The translations under genes were made by a program, and so were the position numbers. Below, in pieces: positions 9,583 to 19,205 of a stretch of DNA of 64,000 nucleotides. The notes under the pieces are model-generated. The model saw nothing but the letters and a program-made list of their open reading frames with translations, was not told the DNA's origin and made no database searches. Source of the DNA: Parabacteroides distasonis ATCC 8503 (lineage in GTDB: Bacteria; Bacteroidota; Bacteroidia; Bacteroidales; Tannerellaceae); the NCBI RefSeq assembly GCF_000012845.1, contig NC_009615.1, positions 829,501 through 893,500 of the forward strand, in the 5' to 3' direction. How positions within the stretch are numbered: position 1 is the stretch's first letter; every line of letters starts with the position of its first letter.

Positions 9583-10329
9583 ATGAAAGAAAACGAGATG
9601 GTGTTCGGCATTCGTGCCGTGATTGAGGCTATACAGGCTGATAAGGAGGTAGATAAGATCCTTGTGAAAAGGGATTTACAAGGGGATCTATCCAAAGAGT
9701 TATTTGAGGTACTGAGAGGCCGTGAGATACCGGTACAACGTGTTCCGGCTGAACGCTTGGATCGTTTGACTCGAAAGAATCATCAGGGGGTGATCGCTTT
9801 TATGTCGGCGGTTACCTACCAGAGCTTGGAAGATATCATTCCTTTTGTGTATGAGCAAGGAAAAGATCCTTTCATCGTATTGCTGGATGGGGTTACGGAC
9901 GTGCGTAATTTCGGCGCTATTGCCCGTACCTGCGAGTGTGCGGGAGTCGATGCGATCGTGATTCCGGCAAAAGGAAGCGTTTCGGTGAACGCCGATGCGA
10001 TCAAGACCTCTGCCGGTGCCTTGCATGTATTGCCGGTTTGTAAGGAGAAGAGTATCAACCAAGCGATCCGTTTCTTGCAGCAAAGCGGGGTGAAGGTATT
10101 TGCCGCCAGCGAGAAAGCGGCGGAGAATTATACGGCGGTGAAGTATGAAGGACCGGTAGCGATCGTGATGGGAGCGGAGGATACGGGTGTGTCTCCGGAG
10201 AACTTGCGCATCTGCGATAATATGGTAAAGATTCCGCAATTCGGAACGATCGGCTCCTTGAATGTATCTGTAGCCACTTCTATTCTGGTGTACGAAGTGG
10301 TTCGCCAACGTATGAACGAGCAACAATAA
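9583..10329 (+). CDS. rlmB: 23S rRNA (guanosine-2'-O-)-methyltransferase RlmB, SpoU family
   Basis: 248 residues. The N-terminal substrate-binding domain begins NEMVFGIRAVIEAI. It is followed by the SpoU/TrmH knotted methyltransferase with motif 1 (LDGVTDVRNFGAIART), motif 2 (VMGAEDTGVSPEN) and motif 3 (IPQFGTIGSLNVSVATSIL). The E. coli homologue methylates a guanosine in 23S rRNA using S-adenosylmethionine; the exact target here is by homology. It sits 27 bases before ridA and may be cotranscribed with it. Confidence 0.9.
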   Translation: MKENEMVFGIRAVIEAIQADKEVDKILVKRDLQGDLSKELFEVLRGREIPVQRVPAERLDRLTRKNHQGVIAFMSAVTYQSLEDIIPFVYEQGKDPFIVLLDGVTDVRNFGAIARTCECAGVDAIVIPAKGSVSVNADAIKTSAGALHVLPVCKEKSINQAIRFLQQSGVKVFAASEKAAENYTAVKYEGPVAIVMGAEDTGVSPENLRICDNMVKIPQFGTIGSLNVSVATSILVYEVVRQRMNEQQ

Positions 10330-10356
10330 TAATATGTATATAAACTAAAGAAGAAA

Positions 10357-10737
10357 ATGAAGAAAGTTATCGCTACAAAAAACGCTCCCGCCGCTATCGG
10401 TCCGTATAGCCAAGCGGTGCAAGTAGGTAATATGCTGTTCGCTTCCGGACAGCTGGGTATCGATCCTGCTACGGGACTTTTCGTTGAGGGATCCGTAAAG
10501 GAACAAACCGCCCAAGCGTTCAAGAATGTTCACGCTATCTTGGCAGAGGCAGGTTATAGCATCAATGATGTCGTAAAAACAACCGTGTTTTTAGCGGATA
10601 TGGGCGACTTCGCCGTTATGAACGAGGTATACGCCTCTCAATTCGAAGGCGCATTTCCCGCACGTTCAGCGGTAGCCGTTAAGACACTGCCGAAGAATGG
10701 TTTGGTAGAGATCGAGGTGATCGCCGTGAAAGAATAA
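10357..10737 (+). CDS. ridA: RidA-family 2-iminobutanoate/2-iminopropanoate deaminase
   Basis: 126 residues, the standard YjgF/YER057c/UK114 length. Landmarks: AIGPYSQAVQVGNMLFASGQ near the N-terminus, the Arg of FPARSAVAVKTLP, and the C-terminal GLVEIEVIAVK with the active-site Glu. RidA hydrolyses reactive enamine/imine by-products of PLP enzymes, protecting metabolism from 2-aminoacrylate damage. It follows rlmB closely and ends at a strong palindrome that could terminate both. Confidence 0.92.
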   Translation: MKKVIATKNAPAAIGPYSQAVQVGNMLFASGQLGIDPATGLFVEGSVKEQTAQAFKNVHAILAEAGYSINDVVKTTVFLADMGDFAVMNEVYASQFEGAFPARSAVAVKTLPKNGLVEIEVIAVKE

Positions 10738-10747
10738 TCATAAGGAA

Positions 10748-10789
10748 TAACGAGAGTAGTCTCATCGCTTGTTGAGACTACTCTCGTTA
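10748..10789. terminator. Large perfect hairpin after ridA
   Basis: Arms of 17 bases (10748-10764 and 10773-10789, TAACGAGAGTAGTCTCA and its complement) enclose an 8-base loop. It lies between convergent genes, so it may stop transcription from both sides, although no T tract follows. Its right arm is also the first unit of a 22-base tandem repeat. Confidence 0.5.
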
Positions 10790-10841
10790 TCCATCAAGAC
10801 TACTCCCGTGATATGATGCGATTACTCTCGTAATTCATCGA
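10776..10841. repeat. Three tandem 22-base units
   Basis: Units start at 10776, 10798 and 10820 and share the core GA(C/T)TACTC(T/C)CGT followed by a variable half. Period is exactly 22. A second intergenic array with the same period but a different core lies at 19584-19671. Confidence 0.5.
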
Positions 10842-10863
10842 TACAGCTAATCTCAAAAGTCTA

Positions 10864-12714
10864 TTATCTTCTTTTTCTGGGAGCGGGATTCGTACCACCA
10901 TTCCGACCGAATAATTTCTCAATCAAATCCTTTCGTCCCATCTTTTGCAATACTTGCATGATCTGACGGCGTGACTCGGGTTTATACCAGAAGAAGAACT
11001 GGCGTTGTGCCAACTTCTGTTCTTTTGAGCGGGCCGTATATACTTTCTCCAACGTATAAGGATGATATCCAGTATAATACATCTCCGTAGCCAATGTCAT
11101 CGGCGTAGGCGTGAAGTCTTGTACTTGCTCCAACTGGAAATGCAAGCTCTTGGTGATCACCGCCAGCTCCGCCATATCCGCCTCGGTACATCCCGGATGG
11201 CTGGAAATGAAATAGGGGATGAGTTGCTGGTTCAACCCGTATTGCCGGTTTACCTTATCGAATATCTTCTTGAACTGTCCGAATTGCGAGAAAGACGGTT
11301 TACGCATTTGTTTCAACACCTCGTCTTGCGTATGCTCTGGGGCCACTTTCAAACGGCCGGATACGTGGCGGGCGATTAATTCCTCGGTATAGGTTTGAGC
11401 TGCCTTGTTTAAAGACTCATCCGCATAACGGTGCAATAACAGGTCATAGCGTACGCCGCTTCCGATAAACGACTTCTTTATCTCGGGAAGTCTATCTACC
11501 GCTTTGTAGATATCCAGTAGCGGCGTATGGTCCGCACTCAAGTTCTTGCAAACGACGGGGGAGATACAAGACGGTTTCTTGCATTTGGCGCAAATTCGCT
11601 CATCTTTCCCCTTCATACGGTACATATTGGCGGAAGGGCCTCCCAAATCGCTTAGATATCCTTTGAAATCGGGCATTTCGGTAATCGCTTTCACTTCCTT
11701 CAAGATCGATTCCTTGCTTCGGGAGGCGATGAACTTCCCTTGATGCGCCGATATGGTACAGAACGCGCATCCTCCGAAACAACCCCGGTGGATATTCACC
11801 GAGAACTTGATCATCTCGAAAGCCGGTATCACTTTCCCTTTATATTTGGGATGCGGCAAGCGGGTGTAGGGAAGGTCGTAGGAAGCATCTATCTCCGCTT
11901 CCGTCATTGGAGGGAAAGGAGGATTCACTACGATCACCTGTTTTCCTACCTTTTGCAAGATACGTGAGGCATTGTATTTGTTGGATTCCTCTTCGATATG
12001 CCGGAAATTCTTCGCTTGTTTCAATTTATCTTTTAGGCATTCCTCGTGTGAGAAGAGCACGATATCATCGTCTTTCGCATCCTCTTTGTCTGCCAGATAA
12101 ACCGTTTGGCGGATGTCCTTGATCTCGTTGAAAGGAATGCCGGACTTTAGGCGGCGCACCAACTCCTTGATCGGCTTCTCGCCCATGCCGTAAATCAATA
12201 AATCGGCCGGGCTACTGGCAAGGATTCCCGGTAATAGCTTATCTTGCCAATAATCGTAATGCGTAAGCCGGCGTAATGAGGCCTCGATGCTACCCAATAC
12301 GACGGGGACATCCGGATACAATTCTTTCAGTATTTTAGTATAGACAATGCTCGGATAATCCGGGCGCATTCCCGGACGTTGGTCCGGCGTATAGGCGTCG
12401 TCGCTGCGTAATCGCTTATTGGCAGTATAATGATTGATCATTGAATCCATGGCACCGGCGGATACACCGAAGAAAAGCCGGGGAACGCCGAGCTTCTTGA
12501 AATCCCGGTAATCTCCCCGCCAATCCGGTTGCGGTACGATCGCTACCCGTAATCCTTCCGCTTCCAATACACGACCGATCACGGCCGCCCCGAAAGAGGG
12601 GTGATCCACATAGGCGTCTCCAGAGAAAAGGATCACGTCGAGGTAATCCCATCCCCGTGCCTCGACTTCTTTCTTCGTTGTGGGCAACCAATTGTCTAGT
12701 TTAAATGTTTTCAT
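10864..12714 (-). CDS. YgiQ-family radical SAM protein (UPF0313)
   Basis: 616 residues. The N-terminal domain resembles cobalamin-binding-like folds of the family (YLDVILFSGDAYVDHPSFG), and the radical SAM core carries the CxxxCxxC cluster motif (HRGCFGGCAFCTIS, around residue 316-330) that binds a 4Fe-4S cluster. Extra Cys follow (ICAKCKKPSC). The very conserved GxEASLRRLTHYDYW stretch marks the family. Its reaction is unknown to me. The C-terminus ends in a Lys/Arg-rich tail. It is convergent with ridA and divergent from mdh. Confidence 0.88.
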   Translation of the reverse strand: MKTFKLDNWLPTTKKEVEARGWDYLDVILFSGDAYVDHPSFGAAVIGRVLEAEGLRVAIVPQPDWRGDYRDFKKLGVPRLFFGVSAGAMDSMINHYTANKRLRSDDAYTPDQRPGMRPDYPSIVYTKILKELYPDVPVVLGSIEASLRRLTHYDYWQDKLLPGILASSPADLLIYGMGEKPIKELVRRLKSGIPFNEIKDIRQTVYLADKEDAKDDDIVLFSHEECLKDKLKQAKNFRHIEEESNKYNASRILQKVGKQVIVVNPPFPPMTEAEIDASYDLPYTRLPHPKYKGKVIPAFEMIKFSVNIHRGCFGGCAFCTISAHQGKFIASRSKESILKEVKAITEMPDFKGYLSDLGGPSANMYRMKGKDERICAKCKKPSCISPVVCKNLSADHTPLLDIYKAVDRLPEIKKSFIGSGVRYDLLLHRYADESLNKAAQTYTEELIARHVSGRLKVAPEHTQDEVLKQMRKPSFSQFGQFKKIFDKVNRQYGLNQQLIPYFISSHPGCTEADMAELAVITKSLHFQLEQVQDFTPTPMTLATEMYYTGYHPYTLEKVYTARSKEQKLAQRQFFFWYKPESRRQIMQVLQKMGRKDLIEKLFGRNGGTNPAPRKRR

Positions 12715-12820
12715 AATGCAAAGGTACGTGATAATCTTGGAATAATCATAGAGACGCTATTCATAACTTTTATTTATGGGGGATTCGTTTTTATGATTAG
12801 GACAAGAGTTCTCAATCTCG

Positions 12821-12828
12821 TATCTTTG
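12821..12828 (+). promoter_or_regulatory. Putative -7 box for mdh
   Basis: TATCTTTG, an exact TAnnTTTG match, 40 bases upstream of the malate dehydrogenase ATG, followed by an A-rich leader typical of Bacteroidetes. Confidence 0.55.
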
Positions 12829-12868
12829 TGTCGAAAAGAAAAATAAACATTTAAAAACAAGGTTTCTT

Positions 12869-13870
12869 ATGAAAACACTCACAGACGAGAAGCTGACGAT
12901 TGTCGGCGCAGCAGGTATGATCGGTTCTAATATGGCACAGACCGCTATTATGATGGGACTAACTTCTAACATTTGTTTGTACGACCCTTACGCACCGGGT
13001 TTGGAGGGAGTCGCCGAGGAATTATTCCATTGTGGTTTCGAGGGTGTAAACATCACTTTTACCTCAGACATCAAGGAGGCTTTGACGGGCGCTAAATATA
13101 TCGTTAACTCCGGTGGTGCCGCAAGAAAGGCAGGTATGACCCGTGAGGATCTCCTAAAAGGAAACGCCGCTATCGCCGAGGAGTTCGGCAAGAACGTAAA
13201 GGCTTATTGCCCGGACGTAAAGCATATCGTGGTTATTTTTAACCCGGCGGATATTACCGGTTTGATTACCTTATTGTATTCCGGCTTGAAACCTTCTCAG
13301 GTTACGACGTTGGCCGCATTGGATTCAACTCGTTTACGCAGTGAGTTGGCAAAACATTTCGGTATCTCTATGGATCAGGTTGAGAATTGTCGTACGTATG
13401 GCGGTCATGGCGAGCAAATGGCTGTTTTCGCCTCTACCGCTAAGGTGGATGGCAAGCCTTTGACGGAACTTATCGGTACGGATGCCTTGACGAAAGATCA
13501 ATGGGCGGAGATACAAACCAAGGTTACGAAGGGCGGCGCTAACATTATCGCTTTGCGGGGCCGTTCTTCCTTCCAAAGCCCGTCATATGTATCTATCGAG
13601 ATGATCGCAGCTGCGATGGGTGGTAAACCGTTCCGTTGGCCGGCTGGCGCTTATGTATCAAACGGTAAGTTCGATCATATCATGATGGCTTGGGAGACCT
13701 CAATTACGAAAGACGGCGTAGCGTTGAAAGAGGTGCACGGTACACCGGAAGAAGAGGCTGCCTTGGAGAAGAGCTACAAGCACCTTTGCGCTTTACGTGA
13801 CGAGGTGATCGCTATGGGCGTGCTTCCCGCTATTTCCGAATGGCATAAATTGAATCCGAATATCAAATGA
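12869..13870 (+). CDS. mdh: Malate dehydrogenase
   Basis: 333 residues. The Rossmann NAD-binding motif GAAGMIGSNMAQTA lies near residue 11; substrate-binding arginines occur in GAARKAGMTRED and STRLRSELAKHFG; the catalytic His is in TYGGHGEQMAVF. It interconverts malate and oxaloacetate, feeding the reductive branch to fumarate and succinate used by anaerobic Bacteroidales. Single-gene unit: its own promoter box upstream and a strong hairpin terminator downstream. Confidence 0.92.
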   Translation: MKTLTDEKLTIVGAAGMIGSNMAQTAIMMGLTSNICLYDPYAPGLEGVAEELFHCGFEGVNITFTSDIKEALTGAKYIVNSGGAARKAGMTREDLLKGNAAIAEEFGKNVKAYCPDVKHIVVIFNPADITGLITLLYSGLKPSQVTTLAALDSTRLRSELAKHFGISMDQVENCRTYGGHGEQMAVFASTAKVDGKPLTELIGTDALTKDQWAEIQTKVTKGGANIIALRGRSSFQSPSYVSIEMIAAAMGGKPFRWPAGAYVSNGKFDHIMMAWETSITKDGVALKEVHGTPEEEAALEKSYKHLCALRDEVIAMGVLPAISEWHKLNPNIK

Positions 13871-13907
13871 TCGAATAACAAGTCATTTAGATTTTCACGG
13901 ATATATG

Positions 13908-13948
13908 AAATCCCCGCTTAGATGGCTTCGTGCCGGAAAGCGGGGATT
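13908..13948. terminator. Bidirectional rho-independent terminator
   Basis: AAATCCCCGCTT and AAGCGGGGATT form a GC-rich stem followed by T-rich sequence on the plus strand, between convergent mdh and the decarboxylase-family gene. Confidence 0.75.
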
Positions 13949-13954
13949 CTTGTT

Positions 13955-15109
13955 TTATTTTATCTTTAGTCCGGGGATCAGGGGCGTGCTATCTACCAGC
14001 TCCAACTCTTGCACCATCTGTAATGTTCCTTGTTTGTATTTCTGGAAATGGGGCGTTTGGATATGGCTTTTATAAGCGTCTTGATCTGCGTAAATCTCTA
14101 GGATGGTTACTTTATTTGGATGTTCTTTCTCCGATACGGCATACAGTGTAAGAACACCCGGCTCTAGACGCATGGAAGCCTCGATCTCTTCTTCCAGAAA
14201 GGCGTTATAACGCTCCAACTGGGCGGGATCGACCGTGATCTTGGATAGGCGGACTAAGTTCTTCTTTGGGGCGGGCTGAGAGGATTCCTTAATGATTTTC
14301 AACGCTTTGATAGCGGAAGGGAAGCCGATATAAGGAAGACATTGTATAACCGCCGCCGTTAAGGTCTCCTTGCTATTGCCGGCCAGTAAGTTCCCTTCGA
14401 GATGCGAGTGTAGTTGGCTTTCGGCTTCAAGGGTCGTTAGTATGCAATAAGCCAGTAACTCCCGGGTTTTCAGGTCTAGCCCGTTGCGAGTATAGATATC
14501 TCCGAAGCAGAATTCGGTGAGGAATCGCTCTACTTCCGGACCCATATTTCCCGGGACGTTCCTCATGGCCTCTTTGATTCCCTCGCCGTAAAGCCGGCTT
14601 TGTATGGCTTGTCCTTTCTCGTGGCGATCTTCTTCCGTAACGGTAGCTTGTCTCTCCAGAGGCAAAGCGATGCCTTGTTGCTTAAAGACTTCGTTGATGG
14701 TATTTAAGGCATTCAATGTCTTCGGGAAACCGATAAACGGAGCGCATAGGTATATCGCCTCCCGTAGCTCGATGGGAGTGACGCCTACGTTTAGCGCCGC
14801 TTTGGCGTGGGCGTTCAGTTGGGGCAAGGTTTGCATCGTGGCTAATACGGTGCAAGTGATAAGCTCCCGGGTCTTTTTATCAAGATCTCCTGTGCGGAAT
14901 ACCTCCCCGAAGATGAATTTCTGGAGAATGTCCATCATTTCCGGATCTGTTCCTTGTCCGGTCAATGCCTCGCCTCCGAATAGCTCGGTGTAATTCTTTT
15001 TACAGCGTTCGATTCTGTCCATATTTTGTTCTGTTTTAGAAGTTGGGATATCTTGTGCGAAGGCTGGTATGAAGCCTAGCAGGAAGAGTGCGATTGCTTT
15101 TGTTTTCAT
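13955..15109 (-). CDS. Secreted carboxymuconolactone decarboxylase-family protein with C-terminal ABM domain
   Basis: 384 residues from the ATG at 15109, chosen because it begins a clean signal peptide (MKTKAIALFLLGFIPAFAQ); the frame stays open further upstream but without secretion features. Two CMD (AhpD-like) repeats follow, each with the helix pattern GEVF..GDLDKKTRELI and GDIYTRNGLDLKTRELL, and a C-terminal antibiotic-biosynthesis monooxygenase-like domain (about 290-384, LTLYAVSEKEHPNKVTILEIYADQ). Family members are small alkylhydroperoxidase- or decarboxylase-like enzymes. The fusion and export suggest a periplasmic redox or detoxification role. No specific substrate is proposed. Confidence 0.8.
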   Translation of the reverse strand: MKTKAIALFLLGFIPAFAQDIPTSKTEQNMDRIERCKKNYTELFGGEALTGQGTDPEMMDILQKFIFGEVFRTGDLDKKTRELITCTVLATMQTLPQLNAHAKAALNVGVTPIELREAIYLCAPFIGFPKTLNALNTINEVFKQQGIALPLERQATVTEEDRHEKGQAIQSRLYGEGIKEAMRNVPGNMGPEVERFLTEFCFGDIYTRNGLDLKTRELLAYCILTTLEAESQLHSHLEGNLLAGNSKETLTAAVIQCLPYIGFPSAIKALKIIKESSQPAPKKNLVRLSKITVDPAQLERYNAFLEEEIEASMRLEPGVLTLYAVSEKEHPNKVTILEIYADQDAYKSHIQTPHFQKYKQGTLQMVQELELVDSTPLIPGLKIK

Positions 15110-15250
15110 AAGGATATCATTATTGTTTAACATTACAAAGATATTCGGATTTATCTCAGGCGCATGTATACATATTACGGATCTTTGTATCAAAATTACC
15201 GTTCGTAAACGGAGCTGATCCGGATGACAGCCGGGGTTGGGCAAACGAAT

Positions 15251-15290
15251 AAAGCGCCTGCGATTCCCTCGCGGGAGACACAGGCGCTTT
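15251..15290 (-). terminator. Terminator after the S9 peptidase
   Basis: AAAGCGCCTG and CAGGCGCTTT arms with a 20-base loop; on the minus strand the right-hand stem is followed by TTATTCGTTT. Confidence 0.6.
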
Positions 15291-15307
15291 CGTTCAAATA
15301 AATATTC

Positions 15308-17800
15308 TTATAAAGTACGATCCGGATATAAGGCTTTCCACCATTCCGGCTCGTCTTTCAGCCATTTGGCGAACCATGCGTAGATGGTATTTTGCCAGCC
15401 TATACGCTTCTGATAACCTACGATACCATGATTCTCGCCATCTACCTGCACGAATTCCACGGTCTTTCCTAGGATCTTCAAGGCGGCGAACATCTGGATA
15501 CTTTCCCCGATGGGTACGTTCGTATCGGCGTTGCCGTGAAGCAATAGGAGCGGGGTATTGATCTTATCGGCGTTGAACAACGGGCTTTGCTTGGTAAAGA
15601 ACTCCGGGGCGTTCCAAGGATAAGTCCCGGCGTTCGCTACGGAGCAATAGCCATATCCCCAATAACCTTCTCCCCAATAGCTACTCAACGCGCTGATACC
15701 GGCATGGCTGATAGCGGCGGCGAAAATGTCCGTACGGGTTTGTAGGTATTGTGTCATGAATCCGCCGTAGCTGGCACCGATGCAACCGATTTTCTTCTCG
15801 TTCACGAACGAATGCTCCTTACAGAACAGCTTGGTACCTTGGATGATCTCATCGGCGGTCTTCAGGCCCCATGCGTTCACATGGCGGGCGGCGAATTCCT
15901 GTCCGAAGCCCGTTGTTCCACTCGGATTCAAGGTGTAGACCACGTATCCGAGGGCGGCGTACATATGCATGGAATAACGCATCTCCAGCGCACGGTTCGT
16001 CGGGGAAGTACCGCCATAGTAATAAACGATCATCGGATATTTCTTATTCGGATCGAAATGAGGCGGCAGGTAATAACGACCTTGGATAGTCGTCCCGTCA
16101 TCCGACTTGAAGTTCCAGTCGTGTACCTCTCCTAAGGCGATATCTTTTAATTTATCTTGCGAGAGATCATACACCAAGCGGTTCTTTCCTCCTTTCAGGT
16201 CGTAAGCGTAAAGGCGGTTGGCGTTGGACGCGCTCTGTCCGTAATAGAAGAGAACCGGAGCGTTGTCGGCCAACGCATACGACATGATAATATCCTCGGA
16301 GGCGGCTACTTGCTTGATCTTCCCGTTTGCTGGGTCGCACGTATAGATCCGTTGATAATCCTCATCCTCGCAGAGGATATAGATTTGCCCGTTGAAGCGG
16401 TTCCATACGGCATCGATCACGTTCGGATTGAAGTCCTTGGTGAGAGGGGAGGCTTTACGGCTTGCCAGATCGTATAGGAATAACTGCCCGTCGTACGAGT
16501 TGGAGATCTGTCCTTGCTTGATATTTCGTCCGATCCCGTCGAAAGCGTCGCCTGCCCCAGCTACCAATAACTGTTTACCGTCGGGCGAGAAGGCGGCTTG
16601 GTTTACGTACGGGGCTTTCTCCCAGATCGTATCGATCGCCATGGTCTGCAAATCCAATTTATAAAGGGAGTTGCGGGAGTGCGGCAAGGAGGTGTACACC
16701 CGGTCGCTGGTGCTGAACAATAGATAGCGGCTATCAGCGCTGATATCATTGATATAAGTGTCCGTATGCCCGAAAGTAAGTTGCTCGTACAAACCTGTTT
16801 TTAAGTCATAACGCCAGATGAAGGAGCGGTCACGGAAACCCGGGATGCGGTCTGCCGGCTCTAATACACGGATCAAGTCCGTCCCTTCCTTGGGACCTTC
16901 CTCTTCTACGGTATAGAGAAGCGTGGACTCATCGGGGGTGAATACGAACCGCCCTTTCGGAAGGTTCGGGACTAATACCGTTTGTTGGTAGGTAGACGGA
17001 TCTACGGTTACCAACTCCGTACCGTCCAGACCGGTGCGGGTGTAATACAATCGGTTGCTTTTAGGCATCCATTTGGCGGTTGTCAAGAAACCTCCGTCTT
17101 GCAATAAGACCCGTCCCGTAGCGGCATCCATCAATTGCCCGTACGATTCGCTCTTGCTCTCCGGGAACCGGTTGACGTATTTTACCAAGGCATACTTTCC
17201 GTTCGGGGAGACACTTACGCCTTGGAAATCCTTTCCTTCTAGGATATTCAGAAGGGTGTAGCGTTTCTCCGGGTTCAAGGAAGCTACGACTTTCGCTTCC
17301 GCCTCGCTCTTGAAGGTAGCCTTTAGGCTGGGAGGACAAGTGTCTGTTTCCGCTGTCAGGTATTTAACGACTACTTGATAGCGGCGGGGTTCCATCACCA
17401 ACTCGGAGGAGGCTCCGACCGGTTTATCATTGACGAATACTTCGAACGCCCCGGGACCCGATATATCGAGCGTGCCTTTTACGTATCGGTCGCTGTTCAA
17501 GAAGAAAGAGAATAGATGCAGGGCATATCCTTTTCGCGGGGCAGCGAAGGTGATTGCGCCTGCCGTGTCAGCGTCGAGTACCGTGGCGTTCGCAAGCGTT
17601 TGCTCGAACGGTAAGGTCGCTTTTAATAGATTCTTCGCCTCGAAAGGCTTGCCGTTTACGTTGAGGCTGTCCGCTAGGATCGGCTTGTTGACCGTGAACG
17701 GGCCTGCGTGCTGGAATTGCGTTACTTTCACGTCTTCCATGGCGTAAAGCGAAAGGGCGGAAAGAAGCAATGCCGGAATTAAGTTAGTTTTTCTGTCCAT
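15308..17800 (-). CDS. S9-family prolyl oligopeptidase / dipeptidyl peptidase, secreted
   Basis: 830 residues. A signal peptide occupies about 1-20. A small N-terminal beta domain is followed by a WD-like beta-propeller (roughly 190-560), then the alpha/beta hydrolase domain. Catalytic Ser677 lies in GASYGGFMTQY, Asp759 in HGNADTNVP and His791 in DGENHG. The propeller gates access so that mainly short peptides are cut, usually after proline or a related residue. Its exported nature fits peptide scavenging in the gut. It is followed 11 bases from its start by the methyltransferase gene upstream, so the ispE-methyltransferase-peptidase set may be one leftward unit. Confidence 0.88.
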   Translation of the reverse strand: MDRKTNLIPALLLSALSLYAMEDVKVTQFQHAGPFTVNKPILADSLNVNGKPFEAKNLLKATLPFEQTLANATVLDADTAGAITFAAPRKGYALHLFSFFLNSDRYVKGTLDISGPGAFEVFVNDKPVGASSELVMEPRRYQVVVKYLTAETDTCPPSLKATFKSEAEAKVVASLNPEKRYTLLNILEGKDFQGVSVSPNGKYALVKYVNRFPESKSESYGQLMDAATGRVLLQDGGFLTTAKWMPKSNRLYYTRTGLDGTELVTVDPSTYQQTVLVPNLPKGRFVFTPDESTLLYTVEEEGPKEGTDLIRVLEPADRIPGFRDRSFIWRYDLKTGLYEQLTFGHTDTYINDISADSRYLLFSTSDRVYTSLPHSRNSLYKLDLQTMAIDTIWEKAPYVNQAAFSPDGKQLLVAGAGDAFDGIGRNIKQGQISNSYDGQLFLYDLASRKASPLTKDFNPNVIDAVWNRFNGQIYILCEDEDYQRIYTCDPANGKIKQVAASEDIIMSYALADNAPVLFYYGQSASNANRLYAYDLKGGKNRLVYDLSQDKLKDIALGEVHDWNFKSDDGTTIQGRYYLPPHFDPNKKYPMIVYYYGGTSPTNRALEMRYSMHMYAALGYVVYTLNPSGTTGFGQEFAARHVNAWGLKTADEIIQGTKLFCKEHSFVNEKKIGCIGASYGGFMTQYLQTRTDIFAAAISHAGISALSSYWGEGYWGYGYCSVANAGTYPWNAPEFFTKQSPLFNADKINTPLLLLHGNADTNVPIGESIQMFAALKILGKTVEFVQVDGENHGIVGYQKRIGWQNTIYAWFAKWLKDEPEWWKALYPDRTL

Positions 17801-17811
17801 ATATAATTAGT

Positions 17812-18393
17812 TTAGGATAAACGTTTTCCGCAAACGATGTAAAGCTGTTCGGTATCCTCTACGACGAGCGGAAGAAGATAAGGCTCCATCAATGCCGCCA
17901 CCTCTCGGGCCGGGGGCAAGGGCAGCGATAATCGATCGGCGTGCCGATGGTGGTGCGTATTGATCTTTTCCTTGCTCTCGCTGTGGCAGATAACCAATTT
18001 ACCGCCGGGCGCGAGCAAGCCGCTCATATGCTCGATCAACCGTTCCGGCCGCATGAAATGCGGGTAAGCGCTATATAGGATAATATAGTCGAATCCTTTC
18101 CCCTCGTAGCTCATAGCGTCCTCTTGGAGGAACTCTATGAGCGGATGATCCGGATATTTCATGCGTGCTTTCTCGATCATTTGGCCCGCTATATCGATAG
18201 CTACGATTTGGCGGGGTTCGTACGGCAGCAGGTAACTTTCCAATATCCCCGTGCCGCAACCGACATCGAGGATGCGGGCGTTCTGCCGCAGGTTGGTACG
18301 ATCCAATATCGTCCGGATCTTTCCCGGATCATGTACGCAGACAGCGTCCCAGCGTTCCGCCATCGTATCAAAAAAAGTCTCTATTTGATTCAT
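17812..18393 (-). CDS. Class I SAM-dependent methyltransferase
   Basis: 193 residues from the ATG at 18393. That start overlaps the ispE stop as ATGA, a strong sign of translational coupling; an upstream in-frame extension to 18717 only reads antisense of ispE codons and is rejected. SAM-binding motif I is ILDVGCGTGILESYL, followed by an acidic residue at IVAIDIAGQMI and motif at YDYIILYSAYPHF-like GFDYIILYSAYPHF. Substrate unknown; such enzymes often modify small molecules or quinones. Confidence 0.82.
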   Translation of the reverse strand: MNQIETFFDTMAERWDAVCVHDPGKIRTILDRTNLRQNARILDVGCGTGILESYLLPYEPRQIVAIDIAGQMIEKARMKYPDHPLIEFLQEDAMSYEGKGFDYIILYSAYPHFMRPERLIEHMSGLLAPGGKLVICHSESKEKINTHHHRHADRLSLPLPPAREVAALMEPYLLPLVVEDTEQLYIVCGKRLS

Positions 18394-19205
18394 GATAATT
18401 GTCCTTCCCATAGAAAACAATCGCTGAACAGGGATTGTTCCTTGAAATGGGTTGGTTTTTCGAACAAACCGAACACGGACGATCCGGAGCCGGACATGGC
18501 GGCATATAAGGCGCCTCCCTCGTATAAGGTATCCTTGATCCGCTCGATCACGGGATGTCTCGGGAATACGCTTCGCTCGAAATCGTTCACCATCCGCTCT
18601 TTCCATTCGGATACCGGTAGCCGGATGATCTCTTTCAAGGAGGTCTCGGGCGCGGCGGGTGTTACCATCGAATAGGCTTCGGGGGTGGAGACGGCTACAT
18701 CCGGTTTTACCAAGCATAGATAATAATCCTTCAAGGACAAGTCCACGGGCTCGAATTGGTTTCCCGTGCCGGTCGCGAATACCGGCGTGTTACGGATAAA
18801 GAACGGGCAATCGGCTCCGATGGTGGACGCTATCGCCTCCAACTCATCCGGGTGAATATCCAAACCGCAGAAATCATTGACCAGCTTCAACATAAAAGCG
18901 GCATCGGCGGAACCTCCTCCAAGCCCGGCGCCAAAAGGTATCGCTTTCAACAAATGGATCTCTAGCGGGGGAATCTCGTATCTCGTCTTTAGGGCGTTCA
19001 GTGCTTTTATGACGAGGTTCTTCTCTTGGGGAGCGTCTACCGGGATTCCGGTTTGCGTGAAACAGGTCCGATCCGAGGCGACGATCTCGAGGGCATCCCT
19101 CACGGGGATCGGATAGAAGATGGTCTCTATATTATGATAACCGTCCGGACGTTTGCTTACCACGTTCAGACCTAGGTTTATCTTGGCATTCGGGAAACAG
19201 ATCAT
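18390..19205 (-). CDS. ispE: 4-diphosphocytidyl-2-C-methyl-D-erythritol kinase
   Basis: 271 residues, GHMP-kinase superfamily. The N-terminal PNAKINLGLNV and the ATP-binding PFGAGLGGGSADAAFML loop (about residue 88-105) are diagnostic, as is the C-terminal MSGSGSSVFGLF glycine-rich motif. IspE phosphorylates CDP-methylerythritol in the MEP isoprenoid pathway. It heads a leftward unit with the overlapping methyltransferase and probably the S9 peptidase. It is the last backbone gene before the accessory island. Confidence 0.93.
   Translation of the reverse strand: MICFPNAKINLGLNVVSKRPDGYHNIETIFYPIPVRDALEIVASDRTCFTQTGIPVDAPQEKNLVIKALNALKTRYEIPPLEIHLLKAIPFGAGLGGGSADAAFMLKLVNDFCGLDIHPDELEAIASTIGADCPFFIRNTPVFATGTGNQFEPVDLSLKDYYLCLVKPDVAVSTPEAYSMVTPAAPETSLKEIIRLPVSEWKERMVNDFERSVFPRHPVIERIKDTLYEGGALYAAMSGSGSSVFGLFEKPTHFKEQSLFSDCFLWEGQLS

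Noticed and set aside
9700..10326. Long minus-strand open frame opposite rlmB
   Set aside because: Codon-mirror shadow of a well-recognised gene; no family features.
17812..18717. Longer methyltransferase starting at 18717
   Set aside because: The extra 108 codons are antisense to ispE and contain no domain; the ATG at 18393 overlaps the ispE stop.
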